DNA from: Dipetalonema caudispina
Taxonomy: Eukaryota; Nematoda; Chromadorea; Rhabditida; Onchocercidae
Length of the DNA: 64,000 nt
Assembly: GCA_013365325.1 (NCBI GenBank)
Contig: JABVXV010000198.1
Coordinates: 51,898 to 115,897, forward strand
Direction: 5' to 3'
In this document: one piece after another, positions 35,201 to 47,848 of the stretch
Numbering within the stretch: the stretch's first letter is position 1
Layout: each line of letters begins with the position of its first letter
Translations under genes and position numbers: made by a program
Notes under the pieces: model-generated
What the model was told of the DNA's origin: nothing
Databases searched by the model: none
The model's input: only the letters and a program-made list of their open reading frames with translations

Positions 35201-38200
35201 GTTGTAAAGAGGAATGCCAATGTATGAACGGTGGAATTTGTGATCGATTTACAGGGAATTGTGATTGTCTAGCAGGATTTATGGGACCATATTGCGAAGA
35301 AGGTTACAAAATGTTTATGTAAATTAAATGAAAACATCAATTTTTTTTCTTTTTTTTAATAATTATTATTGTGTAAAGCTTTGTTTTATTAACAGAATGT
35401 CCATCCGATCGCTATGGACCCAATTGTAATAGCTATTGTCTTTGCATGCACAATGGTACTTGCGATCCTAAGAATGGTACTTGCAAATGTGCAGCTGGAT
35501 GGACTGGACCAGCATGTGAATTTAGTAAGTTTTTTTGTCTAGTAATATCATTTGATTTTTCCATTTTAAGAAGTTTCATTTATTTTTGTTAAAAATTTTT
35601 GTTATCACAAATTATCGAATGTTATCATAATTATAACTCGGTATCAAAAATTTTAATTTTCGAACTATTTTTTTTTTTTTTTTTTGTTTTACTTCAAATG
35701 TAAGCCTTTACTCTTTTTATGTCATAATTGTTTTCAAATGTAATTTGACTCTTTCTACTGCGCAAAGCATACCAAACTGTGGAAAATATATCGAAGTATC
35801 GAAGTTAACATTTCATATTATTCATTTTTAGTGTGTCCATTTGAACGATATGGAATAAATTGTGAGCAAAAATGTAATTGTATGCGAGATGCAAGTTGCA
35901 ATCGTACAGATGGTACTTGTCAATGTTTACCTGGTTCCATTGGTGAAAGGTATTTGCTATCCATTCATATTTTTGCAATCAATTCCATTTTATTAACATA
36001 ATTTCAAAATTAAAATACTCGACGATTGTTTGAGTTTTAAAATTTTTCATTCTATGATCAAATATTTTCATAAACATATTCTCTCATATTTCATACAAAC
36101 TAATCTTAACATCTCTCTAATGCGCTAATATACGGCTGTATTGAGATGTCATCTTAGTTAACTTAGGATTGTACTAATTCGCATTAAGTGAAAAAGAAAG
36201 GTATTTCTCTACGAGAATCTTCTAGATTTAAGATATTAGTAAATAGTCCTCTATCTTTTAACGATTTAGCAACATTCTATTTTTTTATGCGATGGAAGTA
36301 TCGCTTTCATCATAAGCGACTTATTGAAACGCTCATAAATTATAAAAAGCTTTTCCTGAAATAGTTTTTGTGTCAATTTTTCATGGATCATTATTAAAAT
36401 TTTTGCTGAAAAAACCTCTCCATCTTTACTCAAATTATTTGTAACTATACTTGTAAATACTATGATCATGTTTTCCTGCATCAAAACTATACGACATTAT
36501 CATTAAATCATCAACTGAGTTCAATATCCTTTCTATTGGAGAAAATATTTCTTTGACCTTTTTAATATTGTGTACCATTTTAAGTACTCCATTTGAAAAT
36601 AAAGTTGAGTTTATTATAACAAATACATCTTGTAAATGGTTGAAAAATTGCTTTTGTAAATATCAAAATGGATAGTATTAAATTTCGATGGTAAATTTAG
36701 ATGCGAGCGCATTTGTCCACATGGTTTATTTGGTGAATATTGTGAGGAATTATGCTTATGTGAAAATGGTGCAAGTTGTGATCCAATTAGTGGTCACTGT
36801 CATTGTGCTCCTGGTTGGCGAGGTCGTAAATGCAATCGACGTAAATAAATTTTTTTTTTTTTTGAAATCATTTAAATTCTTACATTGAAAATTTTTTTTT
36901 TTTTTTTTTGAAATATTTTAAATTCTTACATTGAAAAATTAAGATTTCTAAAAATTTGGACTCTAAATTTAATGATGAAAATGTACAATGATATATTTTC
37001 AAGAATTTTAATGATTGAAAGAAATCGATTCTAAAGAAAAATGTTATTTTCCAAAAGTTGAAAAAATTATTTCAGCATGTCTAAAGGGTTATTATGGACA
37101 GCATTGTGCATCAGCATGTCGATGTCCGAATCAGAAGCCATGCAATCATATTACCGGTCGTTGTCATTGTCCTAACGGTTACACTGGTCATTTGTGTACC
37201 GAACTTTGTCCTCTCGGAACATTTGGTGAAAATTGTGCACAACAATGCGAATGTGCACCAAATGCCAATTGTGATCCCATTACCGGGAAATGCTTTTGTA
37301 AGCCAGGATATGCTGGTGTTGATTGTGCTCAAGATAAGTTCCATAATTTCTGTCACTTTTTTTTTTCTCTTTATAAATTTTTGAGTTTCACTTAATGATC
37401 GCTATAATGCTGATTGTCCTTTGAAATATTACAACAGTAAACTTTAGCCTTCTTCATCTATAATGTATTCTTATCGGATTCTAAATTATTTATCCTATAG
37501 GAAAAAAGATTCAAATCCTTTTCTATTGTAAAAAAAAAAAAAAATTGAAAATCAATTTACTGCTCTGTCGGATATAACGATATCAATAATACTGCAAAAC
37601 CTGAAATGTTGTAAGCTGTGATTTTATGATATGGTAATAATATTTGCTTAATTTATATTTATATATCTACTGTCAACAATTCTAATTCAGGATGTATCCA
37701 AGGACGATATGGTATGAATTGTGATGGAATTTGTCAATGTGTGAACGGTGGTACTTGTGATAAGGTAACTGGACAATGTATTTGTCCACCAGGTTTTGTT
37801 GGTACCAAATGTGAGGTATCTTGTCCCACAAATCGATTCGGTGAAAGGTGTGAAAAACTCTGCCAATGTGAGAATGGGGCTACTTGTGATCGAGTAACCG
37901 GTCATTGTCGTTGTGCAGCTGGTTTCACTGGTTTACGATGTCAACAGGTATGCTCCGAAGGACGTTTCGGACCTGGATGTCGTGAAAAATGCCGATGTGC
38001 TAATCAGGCGCATTGTGATCCAGTAATTGGCTCTTGCAAGTAGGTATATTGTTGGTATTTTATTGTCCTGAAAAAGAGTAAAATTTTATTCCGATAATAG
38101 CATTTCACTCGTAGATTCTTCCTATGTCGAATTCATATAAAAAATGCTACAGTACCCGATTTGATGGACAGACTGTTATTGCAAATTAAATTAAGATATC

Positions 38201-39949
38201 TTTTTAATTTTTGATAGCAATTCCGTTGTTCCAAAAAACAGGAAGGAATTATCTGTTATTACAGATGTTCGCTGGGATATACCGGTGCAACTTGCGATCA
38301 ACCTTGTCCAAATGGTAAATATGGACTGAATTGTACGTTGGATTGCGAATGTCACGGTGGTGCTAAATGTGATCCTGTACAAGGTTGCTGCGATTGTCCA
38401 TCAGGTCGTTATGGTACTCGTTGCCAGTATGGTATGTCTTTTCATGCTTTCATTTTATTACATTGGAAATTAACATTCAAAAAAGAAGAACTCTTTAATT
38501 ATATTGGTCATCTGCATTAATCCGGAAATTTTGCCGGATAATGAATGATAAGAGGCCAAATCTCAAAAGAACCCCTTTTATAATTGAAATATTTAGATGA
38601 ATTTTTGTACTTAGCCAATAATAATCTGTTTTCAATTTTTGCATAATACATTAGGAATCAGAGGAAGATCGTTCAACTCTCTAAAATAGCATTTCCAGTT
38701 CCGGAAAAATGTTCCGAACTGATTGATGATGATTGAAAAAGTGCCATTTTGAAAATTCTTAAAAAAATTTTGTAGCATGTCCGGTTGGTTTCTATGGTTG
38801 GTATTGTAGTCAAAGCTGTGATTGTCAAAATGGCGCAATATGTGATCCCAGTGATGGTCATTGTCGATGCCCATCAGGATATTTTGGCAAGCAGGTATTA
38901 ACAGTTTATATTTGCTGCAAACTTTTTTAGCCAAATTTTCAACAGTAATGGAAATTTTAGCCTAAAAGATTCATGGAAAGCAGATAATTGTTGCTTTTCT
39001 GGTTAGAAATATGAAATTTTATCCGGAATATTTCCTCCATTCTTCCATCGCGAAATGAATGATAGTAATTTAGGATGAAAATAAAGTTTAGAATTTTGTG
39101 ATAAATAATTTACTGTAACTAAAATATTCATAATTTTTAATTATTGTTAATTCAACTTCTTTAGTGTGAGCGTTCCTGTACCAATAATACCTACGGTCCA
39201 AATTGTCAACTGTTTTGTGATTGTGGCGAATTTCAATGTGATCCAGAAACCGGAAAATGTGATTGCCCTTTAGGATTGCATGGTGCTAAATGTAAACAAA
39301 GTATGTTTTGGTCAAGAAATTATATAATACATGGCTTTGCTAATTCTAAAGTTATAACGTAACGAATTTAATCCTAGGCTGAAAGCTAATAACTTATATT
39401 CTAATCCAATTAACGGTTGAGATTTAGATAAGCACAAAGAAGACTGTTGATCAAATGTATAATTTCAATTAATTCGAAATATTTTTTTAACCTACTTTTT
39501 TTTGGATATGTTTATCTTGTACACTGCAACATAAACGTATCAATCTCTATAATCTTTTGACCTTTTCAAGATAATACTTGAAAACGATCTCTGGTTTTTG
39601 TAGCATGTCGACCAGGTCGTTATGGGAAAAATTGCGAACATCGTTGTGAATGTTACAATGGTGCAAAATGTGATCGAGTTACCGGTCAGTGTACTTGTGC
39701 TCCGGGATATCTTGGCGCAACTTGTCAACAAGAGCAGTTTGGTATGCATATATAGTTATTTATAAATTTCCACTAAACATTATAAAGGAATTTCTAAATA
39801 ATTAGTAAATTATAGATTTTTTTTTTTTTTTTCATCTATACAAGATCAAATTTATAATTAACCTTTCACTTTCTCTACAATTTTTAGACATGGAAAGTGT
39901 TGCAAAACGTGGTGATCTTCCAGAGTATGACTTTCGCAGGAAACGGTAG
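15422..39949 (+). CDS. MEGF6: MEGF6-like secreted multi-EGF matrix protein
   Basis: Thirty-five exons close in phase to 4998 nt (1665 residues; human MEGF6 is about 1541): 15422-15555, 22016-22153, 23734-23843, 24210-24326, 24672-24794, 25054-25176, 26145-26270, 27336-27458, 27727-27799, 28260-28332, 28514-28622, 28838-28960, 29121-29243, 29708-29830, 30438-30614, 31099-31161, 31310-31507, 31716-31918, 32013-32199, 32524-32658, 33154-33282, 33843-34100, 34440-34628, 34721-34832, 35190-35302, 35396-35524, 35832-35949, 36701-36840, 37076-37333, 37691-38039, 38265-38431, 38776-38894, 39165-39300, 39604-39741, 39888-39949. Order: signal peptide, EMI, EGF, nine cbEGFs, linker, about 24 MEGF-type EGFs, tail. 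There is no membrane segment after the signal, so it is secreted and probably extracellular matrix. The start is the first of six tandem ATGs, 6 nt after a TGTATAG acceptor. Exact molecular function of MEGF6 is poorly known. Confidence 0.94.
17043..17486. promoter_or_regulatory. Cluster of AGGTCA nuclear-receptor-like half-sites in intron 1
   Basis: Within 450 nt there is an extended half-site TGAAGGTCA (ending 17049), a direct repeat with one-base spacing AGGTCAAAGGTTG (17322-17334), and a perfect everted repeat TGACCTAAGGTCA (17474-17486). This part of intron 1 is less AT-rich than its surroundings. Such sites bind nuclear hormone receptors in many animals; an enhancer role here is inference. 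Confidence 0.35.
24672..29830 (+). other. MEGF6-like block of nine calcium-binding EGF domains
   Basis: Residues about 167-539. Most domains sit in one exon of 123-126 nt with phase 1 at both ends, the classic shuffling unit. The signature D-I/V-N/D-E-C is seen at exons 5, 6, 9, 12, 13 and 14; exons 7, 8 and 11 have variants ([33 protein letters not shown]). One domain is split over exons 9 and 10, the latter after an unusual acceptor ending CGTTGAAG. Exon 8 has two in-frame acceptors (27320 and 27335) that differ by five residues. Confidence 0.9.
29944..30009 (+). other. Possible extra cassette exon in intron 14
   Basis: A strong acceptor (CTATTTCAG) is followed by 66 nt open in the gene's frame and a GTATGT donor, phase 1 at both ends. 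Joined to exon 15 it would create TAA at the junction; joined directly to exon 16 it stays open (…NIR-S-CEYGRFG). Reading through the donor meets TAA at 30021. It could be a poison exon or one mutually exclusive with exon 15, or chance. Confidence 0.3.
30438..30614 (+). other. Cysteine-free linker exon 15
   Basis: Encodes residues about 540-598, acidic and rich in Ser, Ile and Gln ([23 protein letters not shown]), with no Cys, between the calcium-binding and laminin-type EGF blocks. It is phase 1 at both ends, so skipping keeps the frame. If the following intron is retained, translation stops at TAA 30620-30622, giving a short secreted form of about 600 residues. Confidence 0.8.
32433..32824 (+). 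promoter_or_regulatory. GCATG (FOX-1/RBFOX-type) element cluster around exon 20
   Basis: Seven GCATG pentamers flank a 135-nt exon: 32434 and 32470 upstream, 32710, 32724, 32735, 32753 and 32820 downstream. Three are full TGCATG. FOX-1 family splicing factors bind (U)GCAUG, and downstream sites usually promote exon inclusion. The role here is inference from the cluster and the exon's symmetry. Confidence 0.45.
36841..36945. repeat. 46-bp imperfect tandem duplication in intron 28
   Basis: The block poly(T)-GAAAT..TTTAAATTCTTACATTG occurs twice with a 46-bp period (36874 and 36920), just after the exon 28 donor. Confidence 0.75.
37334..37690 (+). other. Intron 29 with apparent non-canonical ATAAGT donor
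   Basis: The downstream exon (from 37691) requires a phase-1 donor. The position fitting the EGF frame (GCT CAA G) is followed by ATAAGTTCC, not GTAAGT. The nearest GT, two bases on, shifts the frame into a stop. A GT at 37316 would keep the frame but delete six residues including a repeat cysteine. The acceptor (CTAATTCAG) is normal. Confidence 0.6.
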
Positions 39950-42900
39950 CATCATTCTTGTGATGCAATTTAGTGATGCATATATTTTATAAATCACTGG
40001 TCAAATTACCCAAACCGAGTGCTATAATATTATAATTATCATTATTCATCATTGAAAGTTTGACTGGTTGTAGTAACTTGAAAATAATCATAAATTTATA
40101 AAATATATCCCATAATTATACGATTTAATTGGTCGGGATGATTTTTTAAATTATCATATTGTGCACCTAAAAAAAATTTCACTGGTAATATTATATAATC
40201 AAGAAAAAAAAAATCCAGAATTGGTCTTTCAATTATTTTTTGATATGAAATTATTGAGAACATGAATTTATACTTCTTCCATTCATGCTTCATTCTTATG
40301 TTATTGTTGTATATCAAAGCAAATATTTGCTCCATATTATTATTGAATAATTTGTCAAATTCCCAATGTTTTTTTTTCCCTTAAAATATGAAATGATAAA
40401 TTTTAAAGTAAATAAAAAATATTCCATTACCTCATTTCTTGGTTATAATTACATTTTGGAAATTCTTAGAGGGAAGCGAAGTCAGACTCTTATCTTTTAC
40501 ATCATTCTGATTACATGAAAATGCTAAATTCTAAGATTCATATCTCACATTTGGATTCTGAAGGTATCACAATGATTATGGTTTAGATGCTGTGTACATT
40601 CCCAAAAAATACAAAATTTAGATGCATTTATGTTAGCAAAAAAATCTTTCTTCATGTTGAATGTTCAGGTTAAAGTTAATCTGAATAGGTAGGTAAATGA
40701 AAATATTTTCAATTAAAAGGATTTATTTGCAATTAAACGAAACCAAATAATTTTGCCGATAATCTCAAAGATGGTATTAAAAGGTGTTATCTCGAATTGT
40801 TAATCATAATATGTTTGATGCAACCGGAAAACGTCCCATACTTTCCAGTAAATTAACAACAAGAAGATATGGAACTGATGAGTTGGAATTTCCACTTCTG
40901 TCCGGTTAATTCCATTAGGAAAAGATGACGATACAATTGAGCTAAACTTAACTGGAACAATATTTCTCATCATCCATCTCTCACTTCTGATAGTTTTAAA
41001 ACCAAATCTATCAAAATTTCTTCTTCCAATTTTTCAATTCTAAATAACGGCAATCCTTAAATCTTCATAACTGCATATGATAGTAATATCCGTTACCTAT
41101 ATTTACTAATCTAAGCAAAGAAGATTAAGTAAATCTAAGTGTGGTAAATTTTTGCACTATCTACTCTGTAACAATTTGCAATTTTCTAAATTTCCTCTAT
41201 TTTCCAACAGTTTATAGCTTGGCCATTTTGCAAATAAATTTTAGAAAGATATACGTATGATCTTATGCATCAACTAAATTTATTTACAAATGCAAATTTC
41301 ATTAAATGAATTAATTGAAGATATTTAATTGAAGATATTTGCTATTATTAAAACGAATAGATGAGGATTTCGTTGAGCAGAAGATTGAATGTTCAATTTC
41401 TTTGGATTCTGAAATCTTACGAAAACACTTCGATATTTGGGACCGTTCAATATCATACTAAAATTTCTCCTTCTCATTATTATTGTAAGTTAAACTTAGT
41501 ATTTTTGATTACTGGCACTGAGGAGTAAAATTAAAAAATCACTTGGGATTGGATGATACAGTGGAGGACAATAAGGATGTAAATCTTTCAAATGATAGAG
41601 ATAATCTGACGTAAAATACGTGTGATAATGCTTCATGGATTACTTAACATACATTTTAGTAATAAATCGAATTAGAATTGCAGAGCTTTTTAAGTAATTT
41701 CAGTTTTATAATTTTTAAAATAAAAGCTGAGTGGAAAGGTTAATTTACAGGTGTAATATTTATTTATTAGCATATTTACCATCAGTTACTTATTACAATC
41801 TTTCATGATTTTCAATGCTTTTATTTAGAATCAGCTAGTAGAATAAACGACTGTTACAGTTATCACAAATTACCATAAAGACTTTAATTAATTAAATATC
41901 AGACTTGGAACTTATCTCTTTCAATATCTATCAAAGATAAATTTCAATTTCCAATGTGTGTAATTAATTTCTTCTTCATTTTTAATCTCATTATTAAAAG
42001 TATCTTTCTAATCAACTTCCCATAAAATTTTAGAGCTTCTTAATTGAATAGAAATCATTTATTATTTTAATATGAAATTCTCTGAAACATTTGAAGATAA
42101 CTCTCTCATCAAACTTTCTTACCAAATATTTCAGAGATGAATTTACTTATCAAAGTAACACAATTAGCATTAACGATCGATTTGCTACCATTGTGATTTC
42201 AGGAATGTTGTATTTCACAAATGCTTGATTGTCAATCATATAATATTTCCTGGAAATTTGTAAATAAGCAATTCGAGTGATCCATCTGAAATTGCTTCAA
42301 ATTTGATGTATTGAAATTCAATCAAAATGGCATAAGACATAATTGAAACGTTGTGATATGTTCAAATTTTTTAATATTTATTTTAATTTTTTGATTTGTC
42401 ATAGAATACGGTTGATCGTGAGGGTATCAAGGTAGGACAGTAGCTATGATACCAACAGAAACGTGTTTGATATTCCAAAAAGTGAACGCTTATATTTCCG
42501 ATATCATTATCCAACTTGAAAAATGAAGTCAAACATTTTGATAAGAGTGATTACATATGATTGATACCAACATTTAATTATTCAAATCATTCTACCACCT
42601 AATATTCCCAATCGTTTTATAATTTTGTAACATGGTAATACACTTAAATTTCAACAAATTTTAATGAAACTAATGAAAAGTTCAAACTTGTCCTCATCAA
42701 TCTAGAAAAAAGAATCTACGCATATATTTTACTAATTAAAAATTTAGAAAAGATCATGCATTTCAAAATGGAAGTATAGATGATAATTGCATATCATTTC
42801 GACATATGACTAAATTTTTCGAGATCGTTGCTGAAACGATTCATAAAATTCAATTTATATGGTTTGGTATTCCGGAAAATGAACGATAAATTATTGTTCG

Positions 42901-44973
42901 ATAAATAGTATTATTTTTTAGAATTGTTTATTTGCATTGAATTTATGTATGATCAATTCAACTATCTGTTGCACTTTTAATCATTTCAGTAACTCTGTGG
43001 AAAAATTTTCAAATAAATTTTATTGTGAATTTTTATCTTGTTAAAATTAATTGACCAAAATATGAGATTTTTTTCTTCTTTTTTTTTTTTGCCTTATTTT
43101 AATGCTATAATCCTGATTATCCTTCATTATCTTCAGTTATCATGGATTTTATTTTGATAACTAAAAATCTAAGAATAATTTACATAAATAATATTTCAAT
43201 AATCAATAGTTGTCAAAATATTGTTAACAAGCAATCATCGTAAATTAATTTCATGAAGAAATTCCTTCATTCCGATTCTTTTTGTAAAATGAAAATGAGT
43301 ACTTTTTTTTTTCATCAAATTTGAAAAAATTTATAACAATCATTTCATTTTCAAAAAAATAATATACTACAGGAAATATTCAATAATTTGTGTAATTACA
43401 ATGCATCATTTATGCAGCTGTGAAGTTGGATTAATTCCTATTTCAATTAATTTTAGGAGTTAAGAGAAGAATTGTCCAAATTCAAATGAATCCTTCAATT
43501 CAAAAGAATTGATCATTGAATCTTAACCTCATAATGGATGTTTTAAATAATATCATTCATTGATCTGACAGTTAAGATGATTGATTTTTACTTTCATATC
43601 CATCAAATCAAAACTGTTAGCATTACTAATGGATAAATCTTCTCATTTATTTTTTAACGATAAAGAAAGGCTTTTGTGTTAGATCAGAAATTTCGATTTA
43701 GGATCTGCACTTATCTGATTGTAACATATCATTGTCCAACTAAGCAAGAGATTATTCACATATTACGCATTGATTCCTCATCAAATTATCCCAGGAATAA
43801 ATCGATCATCTATTTTGTACCATTTTTTATTACTCAATTCGTGATACTTTACTTCATATTGTAGTGGCAATGTTTCAAAGCGAAAATTTGACAACAATAC
43901 GATGGATCCAATTATGTAAAATAACTTTTGGTGAAGTTTTTGAAAATAACTTTTGGTGAACTTTTCCATACTAACGAATGGTTTCATCTCGTTTGCATGG
44001 AATTAATCATAAAGAATATGAGAAATTTGCATAAATTATTATACCATAAATAAAGCTCTGATATGTTCAATTACTAAATTACACCTCAAATTGTCCCGTC
44101 AAAAATTAATTTTTGCAGCTAATTGCAATTTGAGATGTAAAAAGTGTTAGCATGTTTGTAGTAATTGTTTTCTTCTTCTACTTCAGGTTAATTAATGTGT
44201 TAGCAATGTTTTCATTAGCATGAATACTTCCCATAAAACTAATTTCTCATCAATGCATATACCAAAAACACATAGAATTTCACTTCTAATTTAAAGATTG
44301 ATTACGAATATTTTATCACTTTGTATCATTCACCGTATCGACGCTAAAAATACGTGATCGAGCATGAATAGATAGTTAGTAGTTGAATGGAAGTTTCGAT
44401 TAGAATATACTGATCTATACTTATTGCTTGGCTGTTTAAATAGTTTTCAATTTTGTTTGCATCTTCCAATAGGTTTGCAAAATTAGAAGCATATATCAGT
44501 AGAATTTTGTTTTTTTCCGGATACCAATTACAGCAGTTTTCTTCCGGATACAGGAAGATCAACTGAGATAACTTCATAACTTTTTTGTTTGCTGTTAAAG
44601 GATGAAATAGAACATTTGCTGATGATTGCTAAATTTGCTTTTTTGTTATGAATTATTTAATATGAAATTAAAAAATCCAAAATCCAAAATGGATTTGCAT
44701 ATGAAATTATTGGTTAAAAAGTGAATCTCAAAAATATAGAATTGAGTTGATTTTTGCTGTACAAAGTGATCCTCTAATGTGTTAATTAGTTAAGTATTGC
44801 AATTGAATATAACCTTGTAATATCTTCAACAGCAATAAAGATATTACCTTTGGTTTTTCCAGTATCCACTAAAATCTGATCTAATGCATACGGCTAAACA
44901 AAATTTAATTTAATTTAAAATGAAATTCGGCGATATATATATATTCCTAAAAGGCATGTGATTAAACTTTGCT
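39950..44973. other. 3' UTR of the MEGF6-like gene and convergent intergenic region
   Basis: AATAAA at 40411-40416 is a likely polyadenylation signal for the MEGF6-like gene. The remaining 4.5 kb is AT-rich; open frames of 60-80 codons on both strands (for example 40096-40335 and 44344-44577) are T/A-rich with no homology I recognise. The next gene points leftward, so this region separates two 3' ends. A 25-bp direct repeat of ATAACTTTTGGTGAA starts at 43921. Confidence 0.5.
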
Positions 44974-46423
44974 CTATGGCTCATTAAATCCTTCGGGTAA
45001 ACATTGAGGAATCTGAAGATTGTCATATTCAATGTTAGGTAATGTCAATTCTAGTGAAGCTAACATTTGGGTTGATGTCTGAAAATTGAGTGGTGCAAAT
45101 GATGATGAAAGAAATTGAAATATTTTTTTAAAAAAATTTTTAATTTAATACATGAAATATCATGAATGTCAAATAGAGTTTGTATGAAGACAACAATGTA
45201 GCACTATGTACATATCACATGAGAGCAAAAGGAGAGTGGAACTAATAATTAGTGCGATAATTTTAGGATTATATTTCATCGATTGATGAAACGGAATATT
45301 TGTTTAGATTTGCGATGGTACCTATTTGTGGCAGCAAACGATTCGAAGAGGGTAGAAATTGTGGGATCCAAATCTAAAATTCTTTTTTTTTTTTCTTTTT
45401 TGAAATGATATATTTAAAAGAATGATAGGTAAATGAATGGTAATGATAAAAGATATCAAACAACCATTCCTATGATGCAGTAAATTCAAGAAAAATTCAA
45501 CATGGTTATTAATATATCCTTTTTTTTAATTCAATAATTTCAATTTCGTATCGAAATTGTATTTACCGTTTGATCCTGCCGCAAATCAATTATTGTCTCA
45601 TCCAAATCACCGTTTTCACTACTAATTAGCGATGAATCCAATGTTAGAGCAATCACAATTATACCTAAAATTTCGTATTAATTTATAACTTATTTCAACA
45701 CTCCTATAAATTTCAATTTAGATTTACTTTTAATTATTCATAATTTTCACAAAAAAAGAAAAAAGAAAAAATTATTCATTAACAAATATTATTGACAAGA
45801 TTTCCTAATCTTACATTTGCAAATTATAAAATCGAAAAAATTGTTGACTTTTCCTTTTTCCGTTCAATCAACAATCTTTGTACTTTGTATTCTTCAATAA
45901 ATTTGTATATGAGTATCATTATGTTAATATAATTTTTGTATCAATTATTATCAATTTAATGATTACATTACTAACCCGTAATAAGCAAGGCAATACTGAG
46001 CAGAGAGATAATTAGTACCACAATTACGTTAAATGTTACATTGACGTTTGTTTCCCAGCTAGATGCCGGATCGTCCGACATGAGCAATAAACGGACTATT
46101 TCATCTGCATCTGAAATTCCGTTTTTTTTTTTTTTTTTTTTTTTCATCTAATCTTAAAAATCTCAATGTAACAGAATCGTTATAAATTATTCTATTTTTC
46201 TAATATTGTCAATTATCATTTATTGATTGATCAATAATTTCTAATTAAAAATTTCCTAACTTTTAGCTAGCATTTTTTAATCCAACAAAATTAAACCATT
46301 TCAGAAACCTGTCTTTGGATCACTACGTGAAATAACTTGTTGACGTATATTTGAGTATTCATAAGCTGCAATAAGTAATAGGCAAAGAAGGATCGCTAGT
46401 GCGAATCGCACTAAAAGACGCAT
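44974..46423 (-). CDS. Two-pass membrane protein, 150 residues, unnamed
   Basis: Four minus-strand exons close in phase: 46423-46309, 46110-45976, 45664-45567, 45078-44974. The N-terminus MRLLVRFALAILLCLLLIAA is a signal peptide or signal anchor. A short luminal/extracellular loop follows (DEIVRLLLMSDDPASSW, NVNVTFN with two N-glycosylation sequons), then a strong membrane helix (VIVVLIISLLSIALLIT, continuing IIVIALTL across the exon 2/3 junction) and an acidic tail (SSENGDLDETIIDL). Donors are GTTTCT, GTTAGT and GTAAAT; acceptors end TTTCAG, TTTAG and TTTCAG. An in-frame TAA upstream supports the start. No family recognised; possibly nematode-specific. Confidence 0.72.
45269..45373 (-). other. 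Possible alternative last exon of the two-pass membrane protein gene
   Basis: Inside intron 3, an acceptor AATTTTAG is followed by 35 codons open in the required phase 0, reading IWIPQFLPSSNRLLPQ and ending in TAA. It is the same length (105 nt) as the standard last exon and has ordinary codon use, richer in C than the intron around it. It would replace the acidic C-terminal tail. Confidence 0.4.
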
Positions 46424-46959
46424 ACATCCGACCGCATACAAGCAGGTAGCGATATTGAATCGTTATTGTTACACCCAACAATACTTGTCTTTTTTCGAAT
46501 TAAAATATCATTGTTGGACTTGGAGAAGCACAATGTAATAGCTGTAACAATTTAAGCTACATTACGTAATATCATATATTACGTGAGAAATTACACGTAT
46601 TACTTACTTTAATGAGACATTAATGAATGCAACATACAACGTTATTCCGTTTACGATCATCGCTACTGTTAAATTACATTGAATTATCATAGAGTTTATT
46701 GTTGTTTGTTTTTCAACAAAATTAGATCATATCAAGCGATCATTTGACTAACCAATCATTGTTTATCACTCACAGCGCTTAGTTTCATTAATCTCTTTTT
46801 TCTTTTTTCTTGATCATTGATCAAATAAATGAAAAATATCACCTAAACTAATATCGAGGGTATTAGTGCTACCGCTATTAAGTAGCAAGCGATATCACCA
46901 TGAATATTATAGGATAATAATGATGATCAAAATATTAAAGAAGTAGTAAATTTCAATTA

Positions 46960-46989
46960 TGCAAAAAAAAAAAAAAAAAAAAAAAAAAA
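46960..46989. repeat. Poly(A) run
   Basis: Nearly 30 consecutive A. Similar 15-25-nt runs of A or T occur throughout, for example near 47830, 48175, 51650 and 52030. Confidence 0.9.
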
Positions 46990-47461
46990 TTACTGTTATC
47001 ACATAACAATGATCAAAAGACAAAAGTTATCAATCTAATAAAGGATTTTAATGCATAAATAGAAAATATTACAAAAGAGATAGAAAAATAAAAGGATGAA
47101 GCATTGTTGACAACCATTCACCATGATTTTGTTGCAATTTGGTGATACTGATGAAAAGAGAAAGGAGAGAGAGAGAGAGAGAGAGAAAGAGAGCTAATGC
47201 CAATCAAAATAAGATTAGTGATGTGGTATGTTGCTATTAATTAAGCAGTGATGTCATGTGATACTAATGATCCGGAATTTTGACGATACACAGTGGAGGA
47301 AAATTGATCGGAATTACAGCCGTATAAACGAAATGGAAAATAAAGAGCGAAAGCTAAAAGAATTAAATTAAAAAGAAGCGATTGTTAATGAAATATTTAT
47401 GATCTGTTTGTTATTTTTGCGCAAACTTTTTAAATCGTAAATTTTTTGGCTACTTCTCTAT

Positions 47462-47462
<1 letters not shown>

Positions 47463-47549
<87 letters not shown>

Positions 47550-47561
47550 CATTATTATTGT
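47463..47561. repeat. (ATT)n microsatellite
   Basis: About 30 near-perfect ATT units. Confidence 0.95.
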
Positions 47562-47815
47562 AATTCTCAAATGGATGAATGTGATGATGATAATGAAAAA
47601 ATTAGCTTAATTGAATAATTTCAAAGATATTTAATTGAAATTATTTAAATTTTAATATTGTTCCCAAAGTTTCGATAATATTCAAACTTTTAGCACTTCT
47701 ATGTCTTGCCTATCATGATAATAACATTAGTTAAATTGACGCTAAAAATATTGATAACGAATGAAATTGATAAAAATGTGATAAAAGCAATGAATATGAT
47801 TATGTGGAGCACTTT

Positions 47816-47848
<33 letters not shown>

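Larger units (their letters stand above)
31099..39741 (+). other. MEGF6-like block of about 24 laminin/MEGF-type EGF repeats
   Basis: Residues about 599-1645. Each unit has the pattern C-P-x-G-x-Y/F-G-x-x-C followed by C-x-C, C-D-P/H-x-T/N-G-x-C-x-C and G-Y/W-x-G-x-x-C. Recognisable openings include [50 protein letters not shown] and [10 protein letters not shown]. Exons hold one to three units; several introns fall within a unit in phase 0 or 2 rather than at its edge. Exon 20 (32524-32658) is phase-symmetric and lies among GCATG elements. Confidence 0.88.

Noticed and set aside
37094..37384. Alternate-frame ORFs within the EGF exons (also 32035, 33951, 34458, 36688)
   Set aside because: Shadows of cysteine-rich EGF exons, whose TGT and GAT codons leave other frames open by chance.
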